From assembly GCA_965214205.1 (NCBI GenBank), contig OZ243941.1, positions 1,612,001-1,676,000 of the forward strand: a stretch of DNA of 64,000 nucleotides, given 5' to 3'. Source of the stretch: G963663315 sp965214205. Lineage in GTDB: Bacteria; Pseudomonadota; Gammaproteobacteria; Arenicellales; Poriferihabitantaceae. The position numbers and the translations under genes are program-made. Positions 22,807 through 31,764 of the stretch are shown here, piece by piece. The stretch's first letter is position 1; the number at the start of each line of letters is the position of its first letter. The notes under the pieces were generated by a model. That model saw only the letters and a list, made by a program, of their open reading frames with translations. It was not told where the DNA came from and did not search any database.

Positions 22807-24060
22807 ATGACCAATCACCCGTATTACGACGCTCTCGAAACCAGGAGCGCACAGCAGCGTTCCAGCGACCTGGTCGAAGCCATAGCCGGGCAACTGGCGC
22901 ACGCCAAGGCCCATGCTCCGGCCTGGGGCCGGATACTGGGCGATTTTGATTGCGACCATTTTACGGCGCTGGAACAGCTTGCAAAGTACCCGGTCACCCG
23001 CAAGTCGGAACTGCTTCGCCTGCAAAAACAGGAGCCGCCGTTCGGTGGGATGACTCCGTTGCGTGGAAACCAGATCCGATACATCCATGTGTCGCCGGGG
23101 CCGATCTATGAAGCCTGTTCGCGCCGGACTGACTTCTGGCGGCTGGCGCGCGCGCTGCATGCCGCCGGGTTTCGCGAAGGAGACCTCGTACATAACAGTT
23201 TCGCTTATCATCTGACGCCCGCCGGGTTCATGCTCGACAGTGGCTGTCACAGCCTCGGCTGCGGCGTGATTCCGGCCGGAACCGGACAGACCGATATGCA
23301 GGTTCAAACGATCCATGACCTCAAGCCGGACGGTTATGTCGGCACTCCTTCGTTCCTGAAGATTCTGATCGAAAGAGGCCGGGAACTGGGCTGCGATACG
23401 GGCAGCATCGACAAGGCGTTGGTATCCGGTGAAGCCCTGCCGCCCCCGTTACGGGCGTTTTTCGGGGAGTGCGGCATTGCGGTGGTACAGGCTTACGCTA
23501 CGGCGGATCTGGGCCTGATCGCCTATGAGACCATAGCCGATCAGGGCCTGATTGTCGATGAGGGCGTTTATCTCGAGATTGTCCGTCCTGGAAGCGGTGA
23601 ACCGGTAGCGGACGGTGAGGTCGGGGAAGTGGTGGTGACCGCGTTGAATCCGGATTATCCGTTGATCCGGTTTGCTACGGGTGACCTGTCTGCGATCCTG
23701 CCGGGAGAGAGTCCATGCGGACGCGCCAATCGCCGGATCAGGGGTTGGCTGGGACGAGCCGACCAGACCGCGAAAGTGCGGGGAATGTTTGTTCATCCGG
23801 AGCAGATTCAGGAAATCGTCGGGCGGTACCCGGAGATTGCCAGGGCGAGGCTGGTGATTGACTGGATTGATCAACGTGATGAAATCACCCTGTATTGTGA
23901 ACCGGCTTCTTTGGAGGACGCGAAGGCCGACGGGTTTGCTGACGCGGTCCGGCAGAGTATCCGGGATTTATGCGGGGTGCGCGGGGAGGTTCAGTGGGTT
24001 GAGGCCGGAGGCATTGCCAACGACGGCATTGTGATCGACGATATTCGCAAATACGACTGA
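22807..24060 (+). CDS. Phenylacetate-CoA ligase-like protein (PaaK family)
   Basis: 417 residues. The PaaK family is recognised from 'YPVTRKSELLRLQ' in the N-terminal part, 'RALHAAGFREGDLVHNSFAYHLTPAGFMLDSG', the 'VQAYATADLGLIAYET' segment, and the C-terminal AMP-ligase motif 'GRADQTAKVRGMFVHPEQI'. Such enzymes activate aryl- or other carboxylic acids to CoA thioesters. The usual glycine/serine-rich P-loop is replaced by 'HVSPGPIYEACSRRTD', so it is a divergent member. It follows livF by 8 nt and is the second CoA ligase of the cluster. Substrate cannot be read from sequence. Confidence 0.75.
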   Translation: MTNHPYYDALETRSAQQRSSDLVEAIAGQLAHAKAHAPAWGRILGDFDCDHFTALEQLAKYPVTRKSELLRLQKQEPPFGGMTPLRGNQIRYIHVSPGPIYEACSRRTDFWRLARALHAAGFREGDLVHNSFAYHLTPAGFMLDSGCHSLGCGVIPAGTGQTDMQVQTIHDLKPDGYVGTPSFLKILIERGRELGCDTGSIDKALVSGEALPPPLRAFFGECGIAVVQAYATADLGLIAYETIADQGLIVDEGVYLEIVRPGSGEPVADGEVGEVVVTALNPDYPLIRFATGDLSAILPGESPCGRANRRIRGWLGRADQTAKVRGMFVHPEQIQEIVGRYPEIARARLVIDWIDQRDEITLYCEPASLEDAKADGFADAVRQSIRDLCGVRGEVQWVEAGGIANDGIVIDDIRKYD

Positions 24061-24065
24061 CCTCC

Positions 24066-24854
24066 ATGACTTATTCCGATATCAAACTGACGGTGGATGA
24101 TAGAAATGTCGCCTGGCTGGCGCTCGACCGGGAACAGAAACATAACGCGATGGGTCACCGGATGATGCGGGAGATCCAGCAGGCCTGTCAGGAGATTTCG
24201 GCGAATCCGGCGATTCGCGCCGTGGTTTTGACCGGGGCCGGGGACAAGAGTTTCTCTGCGGGCGCTGACCTCGGATGGATGAAGGATAATTTCAGGAAGA
24301 ACCGGGCAGAGCGCATGGCGGAAAGCGCCTTGCTCGCGGACGCGCTGGAATCGCTGGACGCGTTGAACAAGGTGACCATTGCCCGGGTCAATGGACAGGC
24401 CTATGCCGGCGGGGTCGGGTTGATCGCGGTATGCGATATCGCGATCAGTGTCGATCACGCCCGGTTTTCCCTGACTGAAACGAGGCTCGGCCTGACTCCC
24501 GCCAATATTTCCCCGTATCTGATCGCGCGTCTGGGCGTCAGCAATGCCCGGAGAATCCTGATTAACGCCCACTTCTTCGGCGCGGAAGAAGGCTTGCAAC
24601 TGGGTTTGCTTCATAAGGTGGTTCGCGCCGGGGAACTGGATGACGCGATTGACCATGAGCTGAAAAGCTGTCTGGCCTGCGCGCCCGGAGCGATCTCCAT
24701 GACCAAGGAGCTGATTCGCAACGTCAGCCGGCAGACCCCGGAGCAAAACCGGCGGTATACAGCCAGAATGCTGGCGGACGCCTGGGAGACGGATGAGGCC
24801 CAGGCCGGGATCGGCGGGTTTTTCAACAAGCAACCGCCGCCCTGGAGCGAATAG
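24066..24854 (+). CDS. Enoyl-CoA hydratase/isomerase family protein
   Basis: 262 residues, standard crotonase length. Oxyanion-hole segments are 'SFSAGADLGWM' (about 61-71) and 'GQAYAGGVGLIAVCDIAISVDHARFSLTETRLGLTPANISPYLI'. In the second, the glutamate before 'TRLGL' is the usual catalytic position. The ending 'TRLGLTPANISPYLIARLG' is like the methylglutaconyl-CoA hydratase (LiuC/AtuE) branch, so hydration of a branched unsaturated acyl-CoA is possible. It begins 5 nt after the PaaK-like gene and is the last gene of the nine-gene run. General fatty-acid hydratase activity is the main alternative. Confidence 0.82.
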   Translation: MTYSDIKLTVDDRNVAWLALDREQKHNAMGHRMMREIQQACQEISANPAIRAVVLTGAGDKSFSAGADLGWMKDNFRKNRAERMAESALLADALESLDALNKVTIARVNGQAYAGGVGLIAVCDIAISVDHARFSLTETRLGLTPANISPYLIARLGVSNARRILINAHFFGAEEGLQLGLLHKVVRAGELDDAIDHELKSCLACAPGAISMTKELIRNVSRQTPEQNRRYTARMLADAWETDEAQAGIGGFFNKQPPPWSE

Positions 24855-24888
24855 ACCGAAACAGTCCCGGCAATGCGTTCCCGCCTGG

Positions 24889-24917
24889 TTGACTGTGATA
24901 CAATTCACCGTTACGAA
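24889..24917 (+). promoter_or_regulatory. Possible promoter for hflKC
   Basis: TTGACT (24889-24894, 5 of 6 to -35) lies 17 bp before TACGAA (24912-24917), a weak -10. The region is the 93-bp gap between the CoA cluster and hflK, where a new transcription unit is expected. Confidence 0.3.
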
Positions 24918-24947
24918 TATAAAGATAAATCTTCTGGAGTTGACTCA

Positions 24948-26237
24948 ATGCCTTGGAATAAACCCGGATCGGATGACAATGACGACCCTTGGGGTCAGGA
25001 TAATCGTCGCAGAACCGGCCGTAATCAAGCCCCGCCCGACCTGGACGAAGTGCTTCGCCAGGCTAAAGACCGGTTAGACAACCTGTTCGGCCGCCGAAGA
25101 GGCGGAGGCAGGGGCGGTGGTGACGGCGATGGCAATGGCAATGGTCCCAGGTCCGGTGGCTTCAGGTCACGGGGCTCGGGAGGGGCTGGTCTTGTGCCGA
25201 TTCTGGGAATTCTGGTTGTCGCTCTGGGTTTCTGGGTATTCACCGGATTCTATACGGTGGATCAGGGTGAGCAGGCCATCGAGCTACGTTTCGGCAAGTA
25301 TCTGGAAACCAATGATGCTGGCCTGCATTTTCACATCCCGACTCCGTTCGAGTCGGTGGAAATTGTCAATACCCAGAATGTGAACACAGTCGAGGTGGGC
25401 TATCGCGAAAGCGGCCGGTCCATCCAGTCCGTGCCCCGGGAGGCGCTGATGCTGACCCAGGATGAGAATATCATTGATATCCAGTTCGCGGTCCAGTACG
25501 ACGTCAAGAATCCCACCGACCTGCTGTTCAACGTCAGCGAATACAATCAGAGGGATCTGGCCGATCAGGTCGTGCGTCAGGCTACGGAAAGCGCCGTGCG
25601 GGAAATTGTAGGCCGCAACAGCATGGATTTCGCGATTACAGAAGGCCGGGCGCAGTTGGCGTCGGAGACCAAGGTCCTGCTTCAGGAGATTCTGGACCGT
25701 TATGAAACGGGGATCAATATACGAACCGTTGAAATGCAGAACGCGCAGCCGCCCGAGCAGGTGAAGGACGCCTTCGACGATGTGGTCCGGGCGCGTGAGG
25801 ACGAAGTCCGACTGAAGAACCTGGCGCAGGCCTATGCCAACGATATTATCCCCAAGGCGCGGGGGTTCGCGGCCAGGATCATGCAGGAGGCGGAGGCGTA
25901 CCGCGCTTCCATAATTGCCAAGGCGGACGGGGAAACCGCCCGCTTCGAACAGGTGCTGACGGAATATTCAAAGGCGCCTGACATCACCCGCGACCGTTTG
26001 TATCTTGAAACCATGGAAGAGGTTTTCAGCCGCTCCAGCAAGATGGTGATTGACCAGCCGGACGGCGGCAACAGTGTCATGTATCTGCCCCTGGACCAGT
26101 TGCTTCGCGACCGCGGGCAGGATTCGGCCAGGAGCGGCGCGTCCGGCCAACCCTTGTCCGGCTCCGGGCTGAATACGCTGGATAATAGTTCTTCAAGATC
26201 AACCACGCGAAGTGTTGATCGTACTGTGAGGCAATAA
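24948..26237 (+). CDS. hflK: HflK, membrane regulator of the FtsH protease
   Basis: 429 residues from the ATG at 24948; the frame is open further upstream but 'MPWNKPGSDDNDDPWGQDN' is the family N-terminus and CTGGAG lies about 10 nt before it. After a hydrophilic, glycine-rich region (about 50-78) comes one TM helix (about 80-102), then the SPFH/band 7 domain 'YTVDQGEQAIELRFGKYLE' onward. HflK and HflC form a large periplasm-facing cage around FtsH and modulate degradation of membrane proteins. One base separates it from hflC. The order hflK-hflC-yjeT-purA is a conserved gammaproteobacterial arrangement. Confidence 0.95.
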   Translation: MPWNKPGSDDNDDPWGQDNRRRTGRNQAPPDLDEVLRQAKDRLDNLFGRRRGGGRGGGDGDGNGNGPRSGGFRSRGSGGAGLVPILGILVVALGFWVFTGFYTVDQGEQAIELRFGKYLETNDAGLHFHIPTPFESVEIVNTQNVNTVEVGYRESGRSIQSVPREALMLTQDENIIDIQFAVQYDVKNPTDLLFNVSEYNQRDLADQVVRQATESAVREIVGRNSMDFAITEGRAQLASETKVLLQEILDRYETGINIRTVEMQNAQPPEQVKDAFDDVVRAREDEVRLKNLAQAYANDIIPKARGFAARIMQEAEAYRASIIAKADGETARFEQVLTEYSKAPDITRDRLYLETMEEVFSRSSKMVIDQPDGGNSVMYLPLDQLLRDRGQDSARSGASGQPLSGSGLNTLDNSSSRSTTRSVDRTVRQ

Positions 26238-26238
26238 A

Positions 26239-27117
26239 ATGAGTGGTAAATCAATGCTGGGCGTTGTCTTTCTGGCCATAATTGGCGCTCTGGCGTTTTC
26301 TTCGGCCTATCTGGTCGATGAGCGGGAAAAGGCCATCGTATTCAAGTTCGGTGAGATCATCCGGTCCGACGTGGAACCCGGACTGCACTGGAAAGTTCCG
26401 TTTATCAATAATGTCCGGTTCTTTGATGCCAGGGTACAGACCATGGACGCGGACCCGGAATCCTATCTGACGCAGGAAAAGAAAAACCTGATTGTGGACT
26501 CTTTCGCCAAGTGGCGGGTGAAGGACGTTCATCAGTACTATACTCGTCTGCAGGGCAGCAAGTTGAATGCCCGCTCACGTTTGTCGCAACGGGTGAATGA
26601 CAGTCTGCGTCAGGAATTCGGCAAGCGGTCTGTGCAGGAGGTTATTTCAGGTGACCGGAAGATGATCATGGAGACGGTGCGGACCGAGATGAACGAGGAA
26701 GCGGCCACGCTGGGCATCGAAGTGATCGACGTGCGGTTGAAACGGGTTGACCTCGACACGACAATCAGTGAGCGTGTCTATCAACGGATGGCTGCCGAAC
26801 GGCAGCGTGTCGCCAAGGAATTACGGGCGCAGGGTGAGGAGGTCGCCGAGAAGATCCGGGCAGACGCGGACCGGCAGCGTCTGATATTGCTGGCCGATGC
26901 CGAGCGCGACGCGGAAGTGCTTCGGGGTGAAGGCGATGCCACTGCGACCGCCGCGTACGCGAATGTTTTTGGCAGGGATACTGAATTCTACAATTTCTAT
27001 CGCAGCCTGAACGCTTACCGGGGCAGCTTCGACAGCAAGCAGGATCTGATGATTATCGATCCGAGTTCGGAGTTCTTCAAATATTTCAAGCAATCCGAGG
27101 GCAGGACAGCCAATTAG
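26239..27117 (+). CDS. hflC: HflC, membrane regulator of the FtsH protease
   Basis: 292 residues. N-terminal TM helix at about 5-22, then the SPFH domain: 'VDEREKAIVFKFGEIIRSDVEPGLHWKVPFINNVRFFDAR'. A coiled-coil region rich in R, E and A ('RQRVAKELRAQGEEVAEKIRADADRQR') follows, and the tail has 'YNFYRSLNAYRGSF'. It assembles with HflK into the FtsH-binding complex on the periplasmic side of the inner membrane. The ATG lies one base after the hflK stop, so the two are translated together. Confidence 0.95.
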   Translation: MSGKSMLGVVFLAIIGALAFSSAYLVDEREKAIVFKFGEIIRSDVEPGLHWKVPFINNVRFFDARVQTMDADPESYLTQEKKNLIVDSFAKWRVKDVHQYYTRLQGSKLNARSRLSQRVNDSLRQEFGKRSVQEVISGDRKMIMETVRTEMNEEAATLGIEVIDVRLKRVDLDTTISERVYQRMAAERQRVAKELRAQGEEVAEKIRADADRQRLILLADAERDAEVLRGEGDATATAAYANVFGRDTEFYNFYRSLNAYRGSFDSKQDLMIIDPSSEFFKYFKQSEGRTAN

Positions 27118-27140
27118 GCGGCGAAATCTGAGTTCCCGCT

Positions 27141-27332
27141 GTGCTGGACTGGAGAGATTTAGCGGCTGCGTTTGCCTTGTATCTGGTGCTCGAAGGACTG
27201 ATTCCGTTTTTTAATCCGGGGACTTTCAGGCGATTCGTAATGCAGATAGTCGAGATACCGGATTCGAGGTTGAGAATCTATGGGCTGCTCAGCATGATCG
27301 CAGGGATCACACTGTTATACGTCGTCCGATAG
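27141..27332 (+). CDS. yjeT: Small inner-membrane protein, DUF2065 (YjeT)
   Basis: 63 residues with two short hydrophobic helices: 'LAAAFALYLVLEGLIPFF' and 'IYGLLSMIAGITLLYVV'. The intervening 'NPGTFRRFVMQI' is the DUF2065 hallmark. The start codon is GTG at 27141. Its place between hflC and purA is the same as in E. coli, which supports the call despite the small size. The function is not established. Confidence 0.85.
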   Translation: MLDWRDLAAAFALYLVLEGLIPFFNPGTFRRFVMQIVEIPDSRLRIYGLLSMIAGITLLYVVR

Positions 27333-27382
27333 CGCCAGACAGCGTCTGATAACGCCCGATAATTTGGGAATACCGAAATTTC

Positions 27383-28681
27383 ATGAAAATGGCGAAGAAT
27401 GTCGTATTGCTGGGCAGCCAGTGGGGAGATGAGGGCAAGGGCAAGATTGTTGACTCATTGACGGAACACGCGGACGCCGTGGTCCGTTTCCAGGGTGGGC
27501 ACAACGCCGGGCATACGCTGGTCATCAATGGACGCAAGACCGTATTGCATCTGATTCCCTCCGGCGCCTTGCGGCAGGGCGTCGAGTGTCTGATCGGCAA
27601 TGGCGTGGTCTTGAACATTACGAAGTTGCTGCAGGAGATTGGCGACCTCGTGGATCGGGGCGTTGACATCGAGAGCCGGTTGATGGTGAGTTACGCCTGT
27701 CCGATTATTCTTCCCTACCACGTTTCACTGGACATGGCGCGGGAAAAAGCCAAGGGAAAGAAAGCCATTGGCACCACCGGAAGGGGGATCGGCCCGGCTT
27801 ACGAAGACAAGGTCGCGAGACGCGGATTGAGAATCGCGGACCTGCTGAAGCCGGACAGCTTTCGCGTCAAATTGAAGGAAGTGATGGAATATCACAATTA
27901 TATGCTGGAGCATTATTTCGGTTCCTGCCCGGTGGATTATCAGACCACGCTGGATGAAGCGCTGGCCCAGGCAGAGCGGGTTCGAGGCATGGCGGGGGAT
28001 GTTGCAACGCGTCTGTCGGAACTCCGCGGCCAGGGCAAGTCTGTCCTGTTTGAAGGCGCCCAGGGCATGTTGCTGGACATTGATCACGGCACTTATCCTT
28101 ATGTCACGTCTTCCAATACCATTGGCGCCGCGGCTGCGGTTGGAGCCGGAATCGGACCTCTCGACATTGACTTTGTCCTGGGTATCGCCAAAGCCTATAC
28201 CACACGAGTGGGCGCTGGTCCGTTCCCGACTGAATTGACGGACCGTATCGGTCAGCGTCTGGGGGAGAAGGGGCATGAATTCGGCGCCACGACCGGACGG
28301 CCCCGGCGTTGCGGCTGGCTGGACATGGCGGCGTTGCGCAGGGCGAAACAGGTTTGCGGTTTGAGCGCCTTGTGTATTACCAAGCTGGATGTGCTGGACG
28401 GGCTGGATACCGTCAAAATCTGCACAGGTTACCGGTGCAATGGCGTAAGTTTAGACCTGCCGCCCTCGTGCGTGGATGATATGGAAAAATGTGAGCCGGT
28501 ATACGAGGAACTGCCCGGCTGGAAGGAACTCTCGGCAGGCGCTCGCAATTATGATGACCTGCCAGCCACTGCCAAAGCCTATCTTGACCGGATTTCTGAA
28601 TTGCTGGAATTGCCAATCGACATGATTTCGACCGGCGTGGAACGCGATGATACGATTGTGTTGAATCATCCATTCAAATAA
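27383..28681 (+). CDS. purA: Adenylosuccinate synthetase
   Basis: 432 residues, normal length. Opens with the GTP-binding 'VVLLGSQWGDEGKGKIVD' and 'VVRFQGGHNAGHT'; later 'TTGRGIGPAYEDK', 'FEGAQGMLLDIDHGTYPYVTSSN', and 'TTGRPRRCGWLD'. It converts IMP and aspartate to adenylosuccinate using GTP, the first committed step to AMP. A second in-frame ATG lies two codons downstream and may be the true start. It follows yjeT by 50 nt in the conserved hflKC-yjeT-purA order. Confidence 0.97.
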   Translation: MKMAKNVVLLGSQWGDEGKGKIVDSLTEHADAVVRFQGGHNAGHTLVINGRKTVLHLIPSGALRQGVECLIGNGVVLNITKLLQEIGDLVDRGVDIESRLMVSYACPIILPYHVSLDMAREKAKGKKAIGTTGRGIGPAYEDKVARRGLRIADLLKPDSFRVKLKEVMEYHNYMLEHYFGSCPVDYQTTLDEALAQAERVRGMAGDVATRLSELRGQGKSVLFEGAQGMLLDIDHGTYPYVTSSNTIGAAAAVGAGIGPLDIDFVLGIAKAYTTRVGAGPFPTELTDRIGQRLGEKGHEFGATTGRPRRCGWLDMAALRRAKQVCGLSALCITKLDVLDGLDTVKICTGYRCNGVSLDLPPSCVDDMEKCEPVYEELPGWKELSAGARNYDDLPATAKAYLDRISELLELPIDMISTGVERDDTIVLNHPFK

Positions 28682-28734
28682 ACCCGGTCCCTTTGCAAGA
28701 ACATGAGACGGAACAATTTCATGGAGAATTTTCT

Positions 28735-30198
28735 ATGACAAATATGAATCTGGATGACACCGGAATTTTTCGTGAGCAGTGTTATATCAATGGTCAATGG
28801 AGAAGCGCCAACTGCGGAGAAACCATTGATGTGACCAATCCCGCCAATGGCGCCGTGATTGCCAGGGTTCCGAAAATGGGGGCTGAGGAAACAGCGGAGG
28901 CGATTGCGGCGGCGGAACAGGCTCAAAAGAGCTGGCGTAACGCGCTGGGCAAGGAACGTTCTGATATTTTGCGGCGCTGGCATGACCTGATGATCGAGAA
29001 TCAGGAGGATCTTGCCCGGATCATGACGCTTGAGCAGGGCAAGCCCCTGGCGGAGGCGCGTGGCGAAGTCCTCTACTCCGCGTCATTTCTGGACTGGTTC
29101 GCGAGTGAGGCGCGCCGGGTGAGTGGTGAAACCATACCACAGCATCAGCCTGATAAACGGATTGTGGTGCTCAAGCAGCCGATTGGCGTCTGTGTGGCCA
29201 TTACCCCGTGGAATTTTCCGTCCGCGATGATTACCCGAAAAGTCGGGCCTGCCCTGGCGGCCGGATGCGCGGTCGTAGCCAAGCCTGCGACACAGACCCC
29301 GTTGTCTGCGTTTGCGCTTTGTGAGCTGGCTGAACGGGCAGGGTTGCCGGCCGGACTGATGAATGCGCTGACCGGGTCGTCATCGGCTATTGGCGGTGAA
29401 ATGACATCGAATCCAGCGGTCAGGCACCTGAGTTTCACCGGCTCGACCGAAGTGGGCCGATTGTTGATGAGGCAGTGTTCCGAATCCATCATCAAGGTAG
29501 CGCTGGAACTGGGCGGCAATGCCCCGTTCATTGTATTCGATGACGCAGATATTGATGCGGCGGTGGAGGGCGCGATGATTTCCAAATACCGCAATGCCGG
29601 ACAAACCTGTGTTTGCGCCAACCGGCTCTATGTTCAGGCAGGGGTCTACGACGAATTCGCTGAGAAGTTGTCCATTGCGGTGAACCGATTGCAGGTGGGG
29701 GACGGGGCGCGGGATGGTGTGACTCAGGGGCCATTGATCGACATGAGTGCGGTACAGAAAGTCGAGGAGCACATTGCCGACGCGGTGCAGCATGGGGCGG
29801 AGGTGGTTGTGGGTGGAAGCCGTCATGAGTTGGGTGGCACCTGGTTCCAGCCGACATTATTGAGGAATGTGACCTCGGACATGAAAGTGGCGAGAGAGGA
29901 AACATTTGGTCCACTGGCGCCCCTGTTCCGGTTTGAGGATGAAGCGGAGGTAGTTGAAATGGCCAACAATACGGAATTCGGTCTCGCGTCCTATTTTTAC
30001 AGCAGGGATCTGGCCAGGGTCTGGCGAGTGGCGGAACAACTTGAATACGGAATGGTCGGAATCAACACCGGGCTGATTTCCACGGAAGTGGCTCCCTTTG
30101 GTGGAGTCAAACAATCCGGTCTGGGTCGGGAAGGCTCCAGCCACGGTATCGAGGAATATCTGGAGATGAAGTATTTGTGTATCGGTGGGGTTTCCTGA
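28735..30198 (+). CDS. gabD: NAD(P)-dependent succinate-semialdehyde dehydrogenase
   Basis: 487 residues from the ATG at 28735, chosen because GGAGA lies 7-8 nt upstream. Aldehyde dehydrogenase motifs: 'AITPWNFPSAMITRK' (cofactor binding), 'LSFTGSTEVGRLLM', general base Glu258 in 'VALELGGN', and the catalytic Cys292 in 'AGQTCVCANRLYVQ'; the CxC pair is typical of GabD. The reaction is succinate semialdehyde to succinate. It can complete the route putrescine to GABA to succinate begun by genes at the left end, although it lies 20 kb away beside purA. Other semialdehydes, such as glutarate semialdehyde, remain possible substrates. Confidence 0.88.
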   Translation: MTNMNLDDTGIFREQCYINGQWRSANCGETIDVTNPANGAVIARVPKMGAEETAEAIAAAEQAQKSWRNALGKERSDILRRWHDLMIENQEDLARIMTLEQGKPLAEARGEVLYSASFLDWFASEARRVSGETIPQHQPDKRIVVLKQPIGVCVAITPWNFPSAMITRKVGPALAAGCAVVAKPATQTPLSAFALCELAERAGLPAGLMNALTGSSSAIGGEMTSNPAVRHLSFTGSTEVGRLLMRQCSESIIKVALELGGNAPFIVFDDADIDAAVEGAMISKYRNAGQTCVCANRLYVQAGVYDEFAEKLSIAVNRLQVGDGARDGVTQGPLIDMSAVQKVEEHIADAVQHGAEVVVGGSRHELGGTWFQPTLLRNVTSDMKVAREETFGPLAPLFRFEDEAEVVEMANNTEFGLASYFYSRDLARVWRVAEQLEYGMVGINTGLISTEVAPFGGVKQSGLGREGSSHGIEEYLEMKYLCIGGVS

Positions 30199-30219
30199 TT
30201 GAATATTGAACGGATGTTG

Positions 30220-30248
30220 TTTAGAATGCGACGAAAAGGGGTTATACT
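30220..30248 (+). promoter_or_regulatory. Probable promoter for the LysM lipoprotein gene
   Basis: TTTAGA (30220-30225) and TATACT (30243-30248, 5 of 6 to -10) are 17 bp apart. A start near 30255 gives a leader of about 30 nt before the ATG at 30285. Confidence 0.5.
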
Positions 30249-30284
30249 CTGATCTTGAATAAACGATTAACTGGGGAATCAATT

Positions 30285-30758
30285 ATGCGAAGAGCTTCTG
30301 ATAGTGTCCTATCAGCACTTAAATTAACCATATTCGTGGTTATGTTCATGTTTATCTCAGGTTGTATCAGCGCCAAAAGCAAGCCGACTGCGGAAGCTGC
30401 TCCGGCAGTGGCGGTTCCTGAAGTAGTGGAGCCTGTTGCACCGGAGCCGGAGCCTGCGCCGGTGACTGTGCTTGACCCCGGGCCGTTGATCTTCTGGACT
30501 GTGGCGGCGGGAGAGAATCTCTGGAGTATAGCCGCTGAAGAAGAGGTCTATAACGTCCCTGAGAAATGGCCGCTTATTTACAAGGCGAATCAGGAGGAGA
30601 TTACGGATGCCGACCTGATCTATCCGGGACAGATTCTGGATATTCCGCGGGATTCATCGCAAAGCGAGATAGATGCGGCAATCAACCACGCCAAAACCAG
30701 AGGCGCCTGGGCGGTTGGACCGGTTGAAGCTTCCGACCTCGAATATCTGAAAAACTAG
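30285..30758 (+). CDS. LysM-domain lipoprotein
   Basis: 157 residues from the ATG at 30285, with GGGGAA about 8 nt upstream. A signal peptide ends in the lipobox 'FISGC', making Cys27 the lipidated residue. A proline/glutamate-rich linker (about 35-65) leads to one LysM domain (about 70-121: 'FWTVAAGENLWSIAAEEEVYNVPEKWPLIYKANQEEI...IYPGQILDIP'), which binds the glycan of peptidoglycan. It is thus tethered to a membrane and touches the wall. The last ~30 residues are a helix-like tail. It is flanked by its own promoter and a clear terminator, so it is monocistronic. Confidence 0.85.
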   Translation: MRRASDSVLSALKLTIFVVMFMFISGCISAKSKPTAEAAPAVAVPEVVEPVAPEPEPAPVTVLDPGPLIFWTVAAGENLWSIAAEEEVYNVPEKWPLIYKANQEEITDADLIYPGQILDIPRDSSQSEIDAAINHAKTRGAWAVGPVEASDLEYLKN

Positions 30759-30781
30759 AAGTTTTCCAATTTCCCCGAAAC

Positions 30782-30818
30782 CGGGATTGCATCCTTGTGA
30801 TGCAGTCCCGTTTTATTT
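30782..30818 (+). terminator. Rho-independent terminator after the LysM lipoprotein gene
   Basis: A 12-bp stem (CGGGATTGCATC at 30782-30793 with GATGCAGTCCCG at 30799-30810, one G-T pair) with a 5-nt loop is followed by TTTTATTT at 30811-30818. It ends the plus-strand transcript before the convergent hisG. Confidence 0.9.
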
Positions 30819-30828
30819 GCGCCTGCGT

Positions 30829-31707
30829 TTATACCACCATCTTTCTGAGCTCGAACTCAAGGATGCCCTCGGCTCCCGTGGCCTTGAGTGTCGGGATAAT
30901 CCTTCTCACTTCTTTTTTACTGATTACCGTTTCCACGGCCAGCCAGTTGGCGTCGTACAATTTGTTGATCGTGGGGGCGTGCAGGCTGGGTAGTTGTTCG
31001 ACAAGCTGATCAATCCGGTCGCCGGGGACATTCATTTTCAGCAGTACCTTTTCACGGGCCATCAATGCGCTTTCAAGAAGCAGAGCGATCTGTTCGATTT
31101 TCCTTTTCTTCCAGGGGTTTTCGAGCGCTGTCCGGTTTGCGATAAACACGGTATGGGTCTCCATCAGGTCACAGACGATACGCAGTCCGTGCGCCTTGAT
31201 GGTACTGCCGGTTTCTGTGATTTCCACTGCGGCGTCGGCCAGTCCTTCAACGACTTTGGCTTCAGTCGTACCCCAGGAAAATTCAACGGTCGCGTCTATG
31301 TTCCTTTCCCGCAGGTAACGTTTCGTGAAATTGACCAGTTCAGTCGATATTCTTTTCCCCTGGAGGTCTTCGACGGATTGAATATCCGAGTCATTCTTTA
31401 CGATCAGAACCCATCGGCAGGGTTGGTCGGACGCTTTTGAATAAACCAGATGAGACATGATTTGTACATCTGAATCGGTTTCAGCCAGCCAGTCCTGCCC
31501 GGTCAATCCGGCGTCCAGAACCCCGTTGGTGATATAGCTTCCCATTTCCTGTGAGCGCACCAGAGAGCAGGTGATTTCAGGGTCATCAATGGACGGGAAG
31601 TAATTACGGGATTTCGTGTTGATGTTCCATCCGGCTTGCGCGAACAACTCTTTGGTCGCAGCTTCGAGACTTCCTTTCGGGATGCCGAGTTTAAGTTTGG
31701 TTGTCAT
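30829..31707 (-). CDS. hisG: ATP phosphoribosyltransferase, long form
   Basis: 292 residues. Catalytic-domain motifs: 'LGIPKGSLEAATKELFAQAGW', 'GVLDAGLTGQDWL', 'GLADAAVEITETGSTIKAHGL'. The C-terminal ~75 residues, 'REKVLLKMNVPGDRIDQLVEQLPSLHAPTI', are the histidine-binding regulatory domain, so this is the hexameric feedback-inhibited form that needs no HisZ. It catalyses ATP plus PRPP to phosphoribosyl-ATP. It is not with other his genes, and follows pntB by 57 nt on the same strand; a TATAAT at 31748-31753 in that gap could be its own -10 box. Confidence 0.93.
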   Translation of the reverse strand: MTTKLKLGIPKGSLEAATKELFAQAGWNINTKSRNYFPSIDDPEITCSLVRSQEMGSYITNGVLDAGLTGQDWLAETDSDVQIMSHLVYSKASDQPCRWVLIVKNDSDIQSVEDLQGKRISTELVNFTKRYLRERNIDATVEFSWGTTEAKVVEGLADAAVEITETGSTIKAHGLRIVCDLMETHTVFIANRTALENPWKKRKIEQIALLLESALMAREKVLLKMNVPGDRIDQLVEQLPSLHAPTINKLYDANWLAVETVISKKEVRRIIPTLKATGAEGILEFELRKMVV

Positions 31708-31764
31708 GCGTTCAGGTCCGGTAATCGGGTCATGGATCAGGTCGGGGATTATAACTGAACAGGA

